A stretch of DNA of 64,000 bases, taken from the NCBI RefSeq assembly GCF_000247695.1, contig NW_004624730.1, forward strand, positions 37,629,503-37,693,502. Direction: 5' to 3'. Below the pieces are notes generated by a model, which saw only the letters and a program-made list of their open reading frames with translations, did no database searches and had not been told where the DNA came from. The position numbers and the translations under genes are program-made. Position 1 is the first letter of the stretch; every line of letters begins with the position of its first letter. This DNA is from Heterocephalus glaber. Its lineage: Eukaryota > Chordata > Mammalia > Rodentia > Bathyergidae. Positions 62,323 through 64,000 of the stretch are shown in pieces.

Positions 62323-62455
62323 CAACACTGATGACATGATACTTACATAGAAGACCCAAAAACTCCAGCTAAAGACTTCTAGAATTAAAACTCAAATTCA
62401 GTAGTGTACCAGGATACAAAGTCAACAGTCAAAATGCATTCTATATCCTTGATAG
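62323..62455 (+). mobile_element. Inverted 5' piece of the same L1
   Basis: GATGACATGATACTTACATA, AGAAGACCCAAAAACTCC and CAGGATACAAAGTCAACAGT are L1 second-ORF-region text in the opposite orientation to 60419-62322. They belong just upstream of the part where the minus-strand segment ends. Confidence 0.75.
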
Positions 62456-62549
62456 TTTGTTCCTTACATGTTGTTAATTTACAAAATAGAATTGCTTAAA
62501 GTAAAAAATTAGTAGTCACTTAATTCTTCAAGTGCCCCTCCTTCCTTTA

Positions 62550-62880
62550 AATATCAACATTAAAATATAGACTATATTTTACACACCTTTCTGTATACTT
62601 ATACAAACAGATAAATATGCATAGGTTTTGTATTTCAGTTTGTTTTTACAAATGTGAGATCACATCAAACACAGTGCTTTGTAACTTGCTATACCCACGG
62701 ACATTCCTCTGATGAGAATATACAGATCAAAGTCACTCTTTTTTTAGCAATGTAGTAATCCCCAGTATTGATGGAGCATATTTTATTCAGCCATTCCCTT
62801 TAAAAATCAACATTAAAGATCTTTTCAGATTCTGCCACTAAAAATGATGATGCAATTTATCATGCTTATGCTTAGCATAT
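62550..62880 (-). mobile_element. Older L1 3' scrap
   Basis: GAGATCACATCAAACACAGT, GTAACTTGCTATACCCACGG and AGCATATTTTATTCAGCCAT resemble old L1 3' text in reverse. Confidence 0.5.
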
Positions 62881-63089
62881 ATCTGTGCATTTTATTCTTA
62901 TTTTTCTTTAGCCATTGCTTAGTAATATGTTTAGATATCTCAAACTACAGAGAGCTAATTAGAGTATGGAAGACCAAGAAAGGTCAATGTAGAGAAGTTT
63001 GATCAAAATTGGATCAAATCCCCAATGCCTAACAAACATTAACTCATTTCCATATTTAAACATTCAGCTTGAGAGTCACTATCTTAATT

Positions 63090-63214
63090 AAACTCTCTCT
63101 CTCCCTCCCTCCCTCCTTCCCTCTCTCTTTGTCTCTGTCTTTCTGTCTCTCTATGTCTCTCTGTGTCTGTCTCTGTGTCACACACACACACAAACACACA
63201 CAGACACACACACA
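63090..63214. repeat. CT-rich and CA microsatellite
   Basis: Polypyrimidine (CTCT, CCCT, TGTCT units) to 63178, then CA dinucleotides to about 63214. Confidence 0.9.
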
Positions 63215-63821
63215 GCCACCAAGGACTCCTCTACTTCCTGAATATGGGTTTTTATCTATTTTCTGGTGGAGGGTAGAAGCAACCCTCAGCTACCTTTGTA
63301 ACCACAGTCCTCTGTACTCACTTGATAACTGGCCAATCACAGATAATACCTAGCCATCTACTAAAATTTATGCCTCTCTACCATGTTCATGGTTATAGAA
63401 TTGTCCCTGAAAAGTGGCTAAACAGACAAGAACATTCCCAGCCTCCACCACACTTGCATCTCATGTGACCCCAGGACTGATTGTCAGTGTTGTCATGAAA
63501 TGACATGAAATGTCAGTGAAATGTCAGTGTTGTCATGTTTCAGTACTCCAGCCAAGGCTTTGAAGGCCTCCCCTCTATCCTTGGTCTTTCTCTTAGCAGA
63601 GTCACAGGATGGAAGGAATCAGAGTACCTGAGTCACTGAATGATGAGAGCTACCTGAAGATTCACTTCAGACTGTTACAAGAGTAAGAAATAAACTACGA
63701 TAGCTTTTGAGGCATTGCACATTGTTGAATCTGTTTCTTACAACAGCTAGCATTATATTAATGAATGCAAGTCCTAGCAAGGCAGCCACAACCCCTTAAG
63801 AAAAAGCCTGAACAAGCACCC

Positions 63822-63953
63822 AGAAGGAGGCTCCTCTGCCACCATTCCACACTCCTAGGGCAGAGAAGGTGAGCCAATCCCAGTGGCCAGGAAGAGGCTA
63901 CCCCACTGCCATTCCATGCTCCTAGGGAAGAGAAGGTGAGCCACATGGGCACC
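63822..63953. repeat. Tandem duplication, two units of about 66 bp
   Basis: Units 63822-63888 and 63889-63953 share AGGCT-CC, TGCCATTCCA-like, GCTCCTAGGG and AGAGAAGGTGAGCCA words. A third partial start may follow at 63954. Confidence 0.8.
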
Positions 63954-64000
63954 AGAAGCACCCCCCTCCCCCGTGGAAATGAGAAGACACATAAACAAGC

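Larger units (their letters stand above)
57950..64000. other. Intergenic DNA downstream of SCHIP1
   Basis: No gene recognised. Contents: a B1-dID SINE (58683-58878), an ID (59945-60050), a large L1 on the minus strand with an inverted 5' piece (60419-62455), an older L1 scrap (62550-62880), a CT/CA microsatellite (63090-63214) and a 66-bp tandem duplication (63822-63953). 58.9-59.9 kb is mostly unassigned. Confidence 0.7.

Overview
This is mammalian nuclear DNA with one split protein-coding gene. The exons translate to schwannomin-interacting protein 1 (SCHIP1), read on the + strand. Many short tRNA-Ala-derived ID SINEs, dimeric B1+ID (B1-dID type) SINEs and L1 fragments point to a rodent. 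The ID variant and the B1-dID dimers suggest the squirrel side of the rodent tree (ground squirrel, marmot or relatives); the exact species is an inference.

Layout. Positions 1-6760 are upstream or intronic DNA with old LTR, L2 and SINE copies. In species with an IQCJ-SCHIP1 readthrough transcript, this would be readthrough intron. A CpG-rich promoter lies at about 6760-7071 and the short-isoform first coding exon at 7072-7101. Intron 1 (23.5 kb) and intron 2 (16.9 kb) hold most of the interspersed repeats and some unique stretches that could be regulatory. The common exons are at 30639-30757, 47609-47726, 48465-48662, 49488-49611, 52176-52269 and 57303-57354, followed by a roughly 590-base 3'UTR. 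All splice phases agree and give a 244-residue protein with an acidic serine-rich middle and a C-terminal coiled coil. From about 57950 to the end the DNA is intergenic and contains a 5'-inverted L1, SINEs and tandem repeats.

The gene product is an adaptor. The family is known to bind schwannomin/merlin (NF2), and the IQCJ-SCHIP1 form binds ankyrin G at axon initial segments and nodes of Ranvier. I see no second protein-coding gene, RNA gene, CRISPR array or operon-like system. The most interesting items are a two-codon uORF ending one base before the start codon, possible intron-retention or intronic-polyadenylation C-termini, a hAT-type miniature transposon with its 8-bp target duplication, nested LTR/L2/ID insertions with readable target-site duplications, an L1 with a twin-priming-type inversion, a 41-bp tandem repeat, and an unassigned repeat family present twice in intron 6.
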